Of a stretch of DNA of 15,631 nucleotides, positions 1-7,806 are shown piece after piece (the first letter of the stretch is position 1; each line of letters starts with the position of its first letter). Both the position numbers and the translations under genes were made by a program. Source of the stretch: Heterostelium multicystogenum (Eukaryota; Evosea; Eumycetozoa; Acytosteliales; Acytosteliaceae); the NCBI GenBank assembly GCA_003667245.1, contig RCNN01000407.1, forward strand, positions 1-15,631, written 5' to 3'. Below the pieces are notes generated by a model. It was not told the DNA's origin. It made no database searches and saw only the letters and a program-made list of their open reading frames with translations.

Positions 1-107
1 CTTACCCTTACCCTTACCCTCTACCCTCTACCCTCTACCCTCTACCCTCTACCCTCTACCCTCTACCCTCTACCCTCTACCCTCTACCCTCTACCCTCTA
101 CCCTCTA
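1..107. repeat. Telomeric repeat tract
   Basis: The first 16 bases are CCCTTA-type hexamers (TAAGGG on the other strand). From 17 to 107 there are exactly 13 perfect copies of the heptamer CCCTCTA (TAGAGGG). The C-rich strand running 5'->3' inward is the orientation expected at the left end of a chromosome. The tract stops abruptly at 108 and is followed by a GC-rich quasi-palindrome (109-123, TTCCGCTTGCGGGAA). I recall TAAGGG-like telomeres being described in some dictyostelids, but cannot verify this here. Confidence 0.92.
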
Positions 108-523
108 GTTCCGCTTGCGGGAAAATGCTTTTTACATAGCTATTTTTAATTAAACTAAATCCACTTTATTTAAACCTAAAACAACCTGTTGACCTAATAA
201 TATATCTATCTATTAATGAAGACACTGATCCAAATCATCTGAGTCCAAAACTCTATTAAATCCTCCATCATATACTTGATAAACTGTAACTACATTGAAT
301 TGAGTTAAATTCCACCACTTATCAGTCCTGTTTGTTGTCTGATGCTAAACTAGAAAACAAAGATTCATCATCCACCAAACTAATTGAACCTGAGAGCAAA
401 AAACCAATCAATGAGTCCACCTGAATCCTGAATTAAGACGAATGACCTGAATGTGCTTAACCATTAAGAGCCTAGAGCTGTATGTTGTCAGTCCAACAAG
501 AACGATGACCTAACTTAAGTCAT

Positions 524-2020
524 CTAAGAGATTCGATACTTCTTTTTGAGACCACGTGCGTAGCTGACCGCTTGTTGAATTGCATACTGAAGACATCCAT
601 CCACAATTCTTCCATATCTATGATCTGTGAGGTAGAATTGCCTGTTTTCTGAAGAAATCGATGCTGATGTGAGACACATATCATCCCATGAGCTTGGAGA
701 TCTCTTCAACATTCCTATCTTGATATTATTGAACATTAAGTGAATCCTCGGTTTGTCTGAGATCGATACTGTCCGGACACATTCATTCTATTCAAAAGTA
801 CTCAAATCACTTATCATCGTGAGACTAGGAGTTAAAGATGGAGATTGTTCTTCCAAAAGTGTTCGAGCCTTTCATCTTGTCCACTTTGAACTCTTGTTGA
901 ATGCCGTCCAGCTTTCCAAATGAATATGCGATTTCTGAGTCAAAACATTCAGACAAGCTATTCTTATCGTGATGAATGACATTGTTGCCTGTAAGTTGGC
1001 TGAGATCTTGTCCAAGAATGATTTCACAGAGTGGATTGTGTCGTCGTCCTTGATGAATTGTATGATTGCTGATCTGAGCTCCCCAGTGTCGAATGACTTC
1101 CAGTTGAAGAGTCGCCTGACCTAGTAGAGGTACTCCTTTCCTTCCTGGCTAACAGATTTGGAATGTAAAGTTGCGTTCCTTTGTCGAGGAATGTCAGTGC
1201 ACCAGTGTTGTACATGAGAGACCAAAGCCTTGCGATCTTGACCCAATTTTTGAATCTATGTGAGGTTGAATCTTCCCATTGGTCCTCCACTGCATTTGAT
1301 GTTGTGATAGACTTGTTCCTTGTTGAACTTATATCCTTTGTTTTCACTTTTCAAGTGATCGAGAATCGATGACCTTGTGGTCTCTTGAAGTGGTGGAACG
1401 ATGTCATCGAGTCCATCCCTGACATGAGTGTCTGTATTGCCATAGATCGACGAGTACTTTGGCTCAAGAGTCAAGTCGGTTGTGATGTCGAATACAGATG
1501 TTAAATCGGACATTGCAAGAAGTGTGACACCAGTGATGAATGCGATAGTGTTGGTCTTGTAGCATGCTGACTTGAGTTGACTGAAGTACTCTTTGAAGTT
1601 GTTCTCAATCTGTAAAATTGTTAATTGTTGAGTCGAGAGGGATATGGCCAGAGATTGCTTGAAACGAATTGTTAAGACTGACATCATATTCATCAATGAG
1701 AACGTAAAGTGTGTGACCAGAGTGTAGACCGATCTCTTCAAAGAATCGAAACTCTCCAAACAGTTGGGTAAAGCCTCGATCTGGAACCTCTCTTCTGTCC
1801 TCTTAGATATGAGAAGATGCTGGTAGTCCTAAATGAAAGGCTTGACAGAACTATTGACCTTGCTGTTAAAGTCTGTCTCAAAAACCTGTTTGATTTTTAG
1901 TCAGAAATGATGCTAGCCTTGTTTCATTTTGTGTAGTCTTACCTCAAAGGTGGAGTTGGTATTCAAGCCAGAGAAGTCAAGATGAAGTACCATGAACTTG
2001 TCATCATATCGGTCGGGTTT
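524..2020 (-). pseudogene. AAA-ATPase-like / PD-(D/E)XK nuclease family protein, decayed copy 1 (crinkler-type annotation likely)
   Basis: Reading leftward from 2020, the pieces follow the order of the AAA-ATPase-like family (PF09820-like). First is an exon with LHLDFSGLNTNSTFE ending at a GTAAGAC donor near 1942. Next is a Walker B-like LIDEYD near 1700. A stretch around 1600-1400 contains FITGVTLLAMSDLTSVF, DLTLEPKYSSIYG and DDIVPPLQETTRSSILDHL. LMYNTGALTFLDKG then IPNLLARKE lies near 1210-1140. A C-terminal part at 736-524 ends with QYAIQQAVSYARGLKKKY, resembling the nuclease-type tail. The pieces lie in different frames: LIDEYD is in another frame from the segment after it, and the C-terminal part needs further joins. 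The N-terminus and Walker A are absent at this locus. Non-coding flank from 185 to 523 is also shared with the copy at 9377-10893. It is a pseudogene next to the telomere. Family assignment is from motif recognition, not a search. Confidence 0.75.
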
Positions 2021-2104
2021 CGATAATCAATGTTAAAACTGATTTAATAAATAGAACAATTAGCATCATCATTGAAAATAGCTTAAGCTTATATAATAGT
2101 TACC

Positions 2105-2294
2105 TTAGCAAATGCCTGTTGTGCCATTTCATCACTACATTCACCTAGCTGAACAAGATAGCTTAGAATTCTTGGATCTGGAGTTGTGTGTAGTGGTGGA
2201 GCTGTTTAAAAGTGATTGATGATCGTTGAAAGATGATGTTGGTCAAGATCCCATCTTCTGTAGAATAGGAAGCATCTTGAGAAGATTCTGCCAT
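2105..2294 (-). pseudogene. 5' exon fragment of an unidentified gene
   Basis: An ATG at 2294 opens a reading frame beginning MAESSQDASYSTEDG and running about 30 codons to near 2203. In a second frame the text continues as PDPRILSYLVQLGE and then SDEMAQQAFAK, ending at 2105 with a GTAACT donor. A one-base shift near 2203 is needed to join the two. Further right, at 2520-2345, a third frame reads SDYVKFITDKISEYRIGSY and then EFKSGVSARQ before a stop, which looks like a scrap of another protein. I do not recognise these. Their position directly 5' of copy 1 suggests either chimeric debris or a displaced 5' end. The rest of 2300-2775 is AT-rich with nothing I can assign. Confidence 0.3.
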
Positions 2295-2774
2295 CGTTAC
2301 TCTTGTACAAGAACATTATTATCATGTCTATTATGGCAATATATTTATACTCTGACAAGTAGTGCAAGCTTCATTATCTCCGAATAGTAGATTTGTCTTG
2401 CTGATACTCCAGACTTGAATTCATAAGATCCAATCCTATATTCACTTATCTTGTCCGTGATGAACTTGACATAGTCACTTTGACTTACAAGTCAATACTA
2501 TGAGTATCTGGTGTTGAACTGACTTGTGTGCTAGACTTCTAAAGGTTACATCAATAACCAAATTAACTCTTAGTTATCTTTTAAAAACAAATTAATAACA
2601 ACTCTTATAACTATATTTCTTAGATGTTCTGCTTACTTAGTCGTTTATAGGTTGTAGTAATTAATCACAAATGCTTAGATACTTAACTTTGTCAAACCGT
2701 TGATTCTACGATAAATATACTAAGTTGAGTGAGTTGTTATTGGGAATGTTACATTATAAATAATTGAATCTACA

Positions 2775-3670
2775 CAAGTATTGCTATAACCAAGTAATAA
2801 CTGATTATCTTTATATCACTTGATAATAGCAATTCTTGTTTGACAAAAACAAGTTGACTGTGAAGTGGGGTGTGTGAAAAAGTAAAAAATGAATTTTGAA
2901 ACAAACAAGTGAAGTTGGAATGTGGGGTGAAGTGTTTGTTGATCTAAAAATAATAAGATATAATACAAGATTGATCTAGTGATCTATAAAACAGTGTGTG
3001 AGTGGGTGATGCAAAGATTAGAAAATTGAAGGACTCTCTTAGCCACCATGAACATCAAGTTCGGCAAACTTTGATGTTCATGGAGTTTCCCGGTGCCAAC
3101 CACGCGGAGGTGGAGTCCGACTGGCACCACAGTGGCTTACACACTCCCGCCTCCAAAGACCAAGAGCATCTTTGTGAGTGTGTAACCATAAGAATCCAAG
3201 TCCCACTTGATTCTTATGTCAAGGTCGAAGATGTATATGAGCCGAGGTATCAAAGGAAACTGTCTCAATTAAATGCCGATTTAATGAGTACATATTCATC
3301 TTTCCATCACAGTCTAACCTCCCCTCCTGCAACTCAAGGATCACAAGTTAGACTGATTCCCAGTGATGTGGTGTTTGTCAAAGTATGTTATGACAAACAC
3401 AAACAAGTATGAATAGTATTTCGCCAGGATCCTGATCCTCCTACGCCGAGACATGATCGATTGATTTAGAATCAATCATCATGTGACTCTACATCCACAA
3501 TCAATTTGAACAGCTCGCCTCCATTCAAAATTGATTGTTGACCTTAGCCACGACGGCCAGTAGTTTCTCTTTCGAGAAAATGAGATAGTCTCAAGTTCCC
3601 AACTCTATTGACTATCTCATTTGAGCAACATTATTCCTTAGTCACAGCTGTCGGAACCAATGTTGCTCAA
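2775..3670. other. Chain of about sixteen short hairpins
   Basis: Almost every part of this stretch folds on itself. Arms: 2775-2787/2826-2838 (12 of 13), 2835-2841/2847-2853, 2900-2907/2933-2940, 3046-3058/3071-3083 (13 perfect), 3092-3098/3122-3128, 3137-3146/3176-3185 (10 perfect), 3187-3201/3205-3218 (14 pairs, one bulge), 3227-3239/3291-3304 (12 pairs, one mismatch, one bulge) enclosing 3268-3274/3279-3285, 3310-3318/3347-3355, 3371-3380/3391-3400 (10 perfect), 3426-3431/3434-3439, 3451-3466/3470-3484 (15 pairs, one bulge), 3498-3510/3524-3537 (13 pairs, one bulge), 3564-3569/3574-3579, 3578-3590/3610-3622 (13 perfect), 3621-3632/3659-3670 (12 perfect). The stems differ in sequence, so this is not a tandem repeat. 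Several hairpins abut with gaps of zero or one base. The core from 3046 looks more GC-rich than its flanks. Function is unknown; a structured RNA or a foldback element are options. Confidence 0.85.
3071..3412 (+). CDS. Doubtful ORF inside the hairpin chain
   Basis: An open frame runs from just after a stop at 2999-3001 to a stop near 3412. The first ATG is at 3071, giving about 113 residues ending VVFVKVCYDKHKQV. I recognise no domain, signal peptide or membrane segment. It lies wholly within the hairpin chain, and the hairpins continue 250 bases past its stop, so the folding signal does not depend on this frame. The locally higher GC content also makes a long frame more likely by chance. I lean towards it being spurious, but a small lineage-specific protein cannot be excluded. 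Confidence 0.18.
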   Translation: MMFMEFPGANHAEVESDWHHSGLHTPASKDQEHLCECVTIRIQVPLDSYVKVEDVYEPRYQRKLSQLNADLMSTYSSFHHSLTSPPATQGSQVRLIPSDVVFVKVCYDKHKQV

Positions 3671-3792
3671 TCTGCTGGACCGATTTCCCTTGGAGTTAAT
3701 TTTGGAGAAAGAGAAGAAGAAAAGAAAAAAAGAAAAATCCATTAATAGATACCTACCGAAACCGTCCAACCAACCACTATTCAATTTTAATA

Positions 3793-3822
3793 TATACTTA
3801 CAGATACTTACAGATACTTACA
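3793..3822. repeat. Ten-base tandem repeat made of splice-donor sequences
   Basis: On the minus strand this reads GTAAGTATCT, GTAAGTATCT, GTAAGTATAT: three consecutive 10-base units, each a near-perfect splice donor. It sits at the 3' end of the last exon of the 3798-5051 gene, whose stop codon (3800-3798) lies in the third unit. If one of these donors is used, the gene would continue further left instead of stopping here. Confidence 0.8.
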
Positions 3823-5051
3823 ATTATACTGATAATAATACAAAATTGTATTAAAAAGCCACTTTCAACAATAAGATTCTCACAATCATTGACCTCTGTA
3901 GACTCTGGTGTAACTCTGTTGGACTCCGATGTTACTCTATGACTTTTAAACTGCTGTTTGGCCTATATTCATAAAAGATTAATTAATATATATACTATAG
4001 ATTTGTTATTTAAATTATAATACTCTTGATGAAATGGTGTCTTGGACAAATCTATTATTGATGGTTGGTACATCTAATATTCTTTTGTTGACTCTTGCCA
4101 AAGTAGTTTCTAATCTATCCATAGGTACACTAGGTTTATGTTTCTTGCCCTATACAAATAACAGATATATTAATTAACAATTTAGAATTAATGTAAAACT
4201 CGCTATTACCATTGATGATATGGTGTCTTGGACAAAATTTTTGTTGATGGATGGTACAACTAACGTTCTTTTGGTCACTCTTTCCAGTGGCTTCTTTTCT
4301 TGATCCAAAGATTTAATCCTAGGTTGTTTCTTGGCCTTTTAAACTTCCAATTAATATTATTTAAGTATTGTATTATAATATACATACACCAGATGAAATT
4401 GTATGATTTATGAATCTATTGTTGATGCTTGGTACCTCTAACCTTCTTTTAATCACTATTTCCAGAGGTTTCTTTTCTTGATCCAAATTTTCACATGGAA
4501 TCTGTTTGGCCTGTATTTATCTAATTAATAAATAATTATTGATATCAATAATCTACATACATTTGATGAAACTGTAGGATTCATAAATCTATTGTTGATG
4601 CTTGGTACAGCTAACTCTCTATGGGAAACTCTTTCCAGATGTTTATTTCCTTGATCCAAACCTTTATTTTGAATCTGTTTGGCCTTTAAATATTAATTAA
4701 TAATTTACATTAATAATTAAATAGTATTTTCACTTAACATACCAGTGATGAAACTGTTGGATTTATATAATGTTTCATAATGTTTGGAGCATATATCTTT
4801 CTTCTAATGACATTTGGCAACATGAGTGGAGCAATTGGTGTACTATTATTACAAATCTTTGCCTTCGAAGATTCTGTTGGCATCATGAAATGTCTATATT
4901 GTTGTTGAAGTGGCTGTTGTTGTGGTTGTTTCACTTTGGTTACAAGTGAAAAATCTACATTCTCTACTTTGGTAATACTAAAGTTGTATCTTGACTCTTG
5001 GAGAGCCATGCTTTTACAATAATATTTGTGTATATTTAAATAATTATTCAT
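3798..5051 (-). CDS. Tandem-exon repeat protein, six exons, unknown function
   Basis: Six exons join in phase 0: 5051-4743, 4683-4561, 4510-4388, 4335-4210, 4149-4024, 3962-3798, giving about 323 residues. Introns are 50-61 bases, AT-rich, with GTATGT, GTAATA or GTATTA donors and AAG or CAG/TAG acceptors. Exons 2-5 are 41, 41, 42 and 42 codons and encode one repeat: a start of AKQ, AKKQ or GKK, then (in most copies) LDQ, then K..LE.V...R.L.VPSINNRF, ending T[VI]SS. The end of exon 1 (PNVIRRKIYAPN to TVSSL) is a fifth, diverged copy. Exons 4 and 5 share FVQDTISS; exons 2 and 3 are the closest pair otherwise. Exon 6 begins AKQ, is unlike the others, and ends with a hydrophobic stretch (GFLIQFCIIISIIV) that could be a membrane anchor. 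Exon 1 has a Gln-rich run near residue 45. The ATG at 5009 (better context) is an alternative start, giving 309 residues. No homologue recognised. No stop or frameshift in any exon, so the gene looks functional. Confidence 0.8.
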
Positions 5052-5700
5052 ATTTATAAAAATGATTGATAATATAATGTGTAAATAATGATAAATCTAA
5101 AATTAATTAATTAACTGTAGATAATAAAAGATATTATTAAATAATTTGTTTAATTCTATCTTAAAACTAAAATGAGTATAGTTTAGAGTTTATATATCAA
5201 AGAAGCTTGTAATTTTAAATTCAAATTCAAATTCAAATTGGATAACAGTTATAATATTTAATCATCAAGTATATTTAATCATGATGAAGTTGTTGTTGAA
5301 TTCGGTAACAGTTTTAGCATTGTTATATTTGCAACATATTCCAATCTGAGAACATTGGTATTTTATTAAAATGAAATTCAAATTATTGAAACAAACAAAT
5401 TTTTATTAAATAAATATTTCTTTGAATTTATCCAATTAATTCCAACCGTTGATATAGTCGTTGTGAAATGGAAGAGAAATGTGTATAGTCTATTGGTGTT
5501 GATAGCTGAATATCATTAGACCTGTCTATGAATCTTGATTGATGTTAAAACCTTTCTGTGGAGGACCACTAAGAGATGTTTGAGGAGAGCTATCCGCTTT
5601 GAATTTATAGTTGTTGATAAAATGAAAATAGATGATTGAGATTTACTTTGATTCTACGATTCGACTCTATTGAGACTTCTATAATTGTGAACTATCGGAA
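5052..5700. other. AT-rich intergenic stretch
   Basis: No gene that I can defend. A short AAATTC tandem (three and a half copies) lies at 5217-5239. A plus-strand frame of 22 codons at 5281-5349 (MMKLLLNSVTVLALLYLQ) looks like a signal peptide, but nothing convincing follows it, so I do not call it a gene. The part next to 5051 should hold the promoter of the tandem-exon gene; it is very AT-rich with no distinct motif. Confidence 0.6.
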
Positions 5701-5787
5701 GGTGGTGTGATACACATATTTTATTGGTAAATATCCACATTTTTAATTAAATTAATGACTATGAACCATAGTAACACCACAACATCT
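5701..5787 (+). repeat. Dispersed repeat, copy A
   Basis: Nearly identical to 12359-12462, same orientation, starting GGTGGT and sharing TACACATATTTTATTGG and the end ACCACAACATCT. Copy A carries a duplicated 5-base ATTAA-type unit near 5747 and lacks a 24-base segment (12427-12450) found in copy B. It contains no ORF. It may be a remnant of a small non-autonomous element or a shared regulatory or 3' flank. Confidence 0.8.
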
Positions 5788-5963
5788 TTTGGAATAATGA
5801 TCCATCCTCTCCCTTAAGTCTTAATCATCAATACCATCTATATTTAATTAAACTCCATGGAGCAATAACCAACTTTCTCTTACGAACAACTGTAGTTTGA
5901 TGATTCAACGTAACCTCTTACAATAAACTCAATTGGTTATAAAACCTATATAGAACTACCAAA

Positions 5964-6057
5964 AAACAATCACAATAAACTTTACAGAATTCTATCTTTC
6001 CCCTCACTCTTTTTAAGATTATCACAACCAATCTATCAGATTTCAATGCTTTCTTTC
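5964..6057 (+). repeat. Left arm of a ~94-base inverted repeat
   Basis: Reads AAACAATCACAATAAAC, then TTTACAGAATTCTATCTT, then CAACCAATCTATCAGATTTC and ends CTTTCTTT. The reverse complement of 7544-7634 follows the same text at roughly 80 percent identity by eye. The two arms enclose about 1.5 kb that holds only gene fragments. Whether these are terminal repeats of an element or an inverted duplication is open. Confidence 0.85.
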
Positions 6058-6094
6058 TGAATATATCTAATATACTTTTTTTTCAAGAAGGTAA

Positions 6095-6190
6095 ATGAGT
6101 GATAGAGATCCACTATATCTAGAGACCAAAGAAGTATTAGAGAGAAGAGAGAAGAGAGAAAAAGAGAGACTAAAAAATCAAGTAGACTAG
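6095..6190 (+). CDS. Short charged ORF, 31 residues, possibly a truncated 5' exon
   Basis: An ATG in good dictyostelid context (GTAAATG) opens 31 codons: MSDRDPLYLETKEVLERR then EKREKERLKNQVD, stop TAG at 6188. The composition is strongly charged and helical (EKR-rich), unlike random AT-rich sequence, which argues that it was coding. It lies just inside the left inverted-repeat arm, upstream of a poly-T/TTTCAAG tract. It may be the surviving start of the plus-strand gene whose 3' end lies at 7165-7438; that link is speculation. Confidence 0.35.
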   Translation: MSDRDPLYLETKEVLERREKREKERLKNQVD

Positions 6191-6448
6191 ATTGAAACTA
6201 AATAATGCTGTAACAGTCAATACTAATTGAAAAAATAATTTATATCTTGTGATAGTTACTTTCTAGAATTCAACACTTTTACAAAGCTAAGAACCAAAGT
6301 TAACTCGTACTTTAATTGAACTGCAAATCTATAAAACCAAAACTAATAAATAGAAAGCTATCAACTATTCATACGAAAGATAATTTGAATGACTATTATT
6401 ATACAATATCTTTATTTAAAGATCTAGATTTAAAATATAATATAGAAT

Positions 6449-7170
6449 CTAAAATCTACCATTTCTAAAATCAAAAAATTCTTGTTTGATTTCTGTTAAG
6501 TATTCATGACACTGTATCAAGTAATTATTCACAGTAAGTAAATTATGTTAATAATATTAGGATATTATAATACTTACAAAAGGTCCATGTTGAACTACTT
6601 TTTCTTTAATAGGAGATCCGGCAACTAAAATAAAACGACAACCTTCATCAGAAGTAACTTCAAATTGTGTTTTTCCACCACTGGAATTTAAAATTCCGAC
6701 TTGACCTTGGGATATATGCTTTAGTCTACCTTTTGGACCAAAGAATCCAGATCCTTCAAATACATAGGCAAATTGTGTGTGTTAAGTTGGAATCTCCTCA
6801 ATAAACGATTGAGTTGGTGCAACGGTTAAATCGAGGTCGAGTGTGTTTGTTAAGATTCCATTAACAGAACCTGTTGTATCCTTGTATTTTCCTTCCATAA
6901 CCTTGACTTTCTTTCCATTTTCTTCTTTTACAATGGGGATCTTGTTGGGATATTTTGGTTCAATCATTTTATCCTTGGCTGTTAAGTTAACCCAGAGTTG
7001 GAAACGATGAATCAAACCATTCTCTAGCTTAGGTATCTCAGAGTGCACAATACCACGACCAGCAGTCACTTTACACTATCAGATGTAAGATGTCCACGGT
7101 TACCTTTTTTACCCTTATGTTTGAATGAACCTTCAATCATATAAGTTACAGTTTCAAAACCACGATGTGT
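6449..7170 (-). pseudogene. Pirin family protein, broken and 5'-truncated
   Basis: Pirins are cupin-fold, metal-binding proteins, nuclear or with quercetinase activity in some species. The reading starts at 7170 inside the first cupin domain (HRGFETVTYMIEGSF, KHKGKKGNRG), with the metal-ligand HRG present. It then shows TAGRGIVHSE (a second ligand region) and FQLWVNLTAKDKMIEPKY, both strong pirin signatures. After an in-frame stop it continues QFAYVFEGSGFFGPKGR and GCRFILVAGSPIKEKV. A GTAAGT donor at 6577 starts a ~66-base intron, and a last exon ends FFDFRNGRF with the stop at 6449. Damage: about 55 N-terminal residues are missing, a 4-base loss near 7066 removes the usual W before MTAGRG and breaks the frame, and there is a TAA at 6782-6784. 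Homology ends sharply at ~7170, where a plus-strand gene fragment begins. Confidence 0.88.
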
Positions 7171-7438
7171 CACTTAACTCAATCGCAAGATGAAACCGTT
7201 CGTAAGGCAACATTAACCAAATTAATGTCTTTATTGGCCAATGGTCCCGATCCGCATAGATTAATTTTATTACAATCGGAGATTGTGTTACGATCATACA
7301 CTGAAACCATTGGAAAGGATGAAGTGAAAGATAATGTAGACAAGCTTTTCGAAATGGTTGAAAGGAGATGTTTTTGATAATCCAGATGAAATGCCTTACC
7401 GTCACCTACTCAACACTGCCAACCATATCACCAAGTGA
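7165..7438 (+). pseudogene. 3' end of an unidentified plus-strand gene, frameshifted
   Basis: The frame from 7165 reads QDETVRKATLTKLMSLLANG, PDPHRLILLQSEIVLRSYTE and TIGKDEVKDNVDKLFEMVE. At about 7362 the protein-like text shifts one frame to GDVFDNPDEMPYRHLLNTAN and HITK, stop TGA at 7436. The even mix of charged and hydrophobic residues, far from the local AT bias, shows it was coding. I do not recognise the family. The 5' end is lost at the junction with the pirin fragment, so this is a truncated gene piece with one frameshift. Confidence 0.55.
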
Positions 7439-7543
7439 CTGTAATATCATATATGTGGAGTTATGGATGATTTTTTGATTAAGGGGATGAGGAAGTCAAG
7501 AATTTTATAGATTAAATAGTAATAAATAAATTTGAGATTGCAT

Positions 7544-7634
7544 AAAGAAAGGATTGAAATCTGATAGATTGGTTGTAAGAATCTTGAAAGTAGAGGGACA
7601 AGATAGAATTCTGTAAAGTTTATTGTGATTGTTT
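7544..7634 (-). repeat. Right arm of the ~94-base inverted repeat
   Basis: The reverse complement matches 5964-6057. Both arms share CAATAAACTTTACAGAATTC and CAACCAATCTATCAGATTTC, with small differences in between. It lies about 100 bases downstream of the stop of the 7165-7438 fragment. The following 7640-7806 is AT-rich and shows nothing else. Confidence 0.85.
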
Positions 7635-7806
7635 GTACCTATATGTCTAGGTGTTATTACCAGTTGGAGCATGAAAGAAAAAATACAGTTTAAAAATTAA
7701 ATTAAAAAAAGATTTAAGCTATCTTCCATCACTTGGTCAATAAATTAAAGACTTAAAATTATAAACATTATAAAATAGAAAGAAAATATAGTTAAATTAA
7801 CTAATT

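Noticed and set aside
1181..1372. A plus-strand 63-codon frame
   Set aside because: It is antisense to the LMYNTGALTF segment of copy 1 and has no features of its own.
2775..3670. A CRISPR-like or integron attC-like array
   Set aside because: The stems and spacers are not repeated, the spacing is irregular, and the setting is eukaryotic; only the look of serial palindromes is similar.
3660..3854. A 64-codon plus-strand frame with a Lys-rich run
   Set aside because: It overlaps the last hairpin arm, a polypurine tract and the antisense of the tandem-exon gene's last exon; its content follows from the AAG/AAA-rich tract.
5281..5349. A 22-codon signal-peptide-like plus-strand frame as a gene
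   Set aside because: No coding continuation or convincing donor follows, and hydrophobic short frames are common in AT-rich DNA.
7154..7405. An 83-codon minus-strand frame
   Set aside because: It is antisense to the plus-strand gene fragment at 7165-7438, which has the more protein-like composition.
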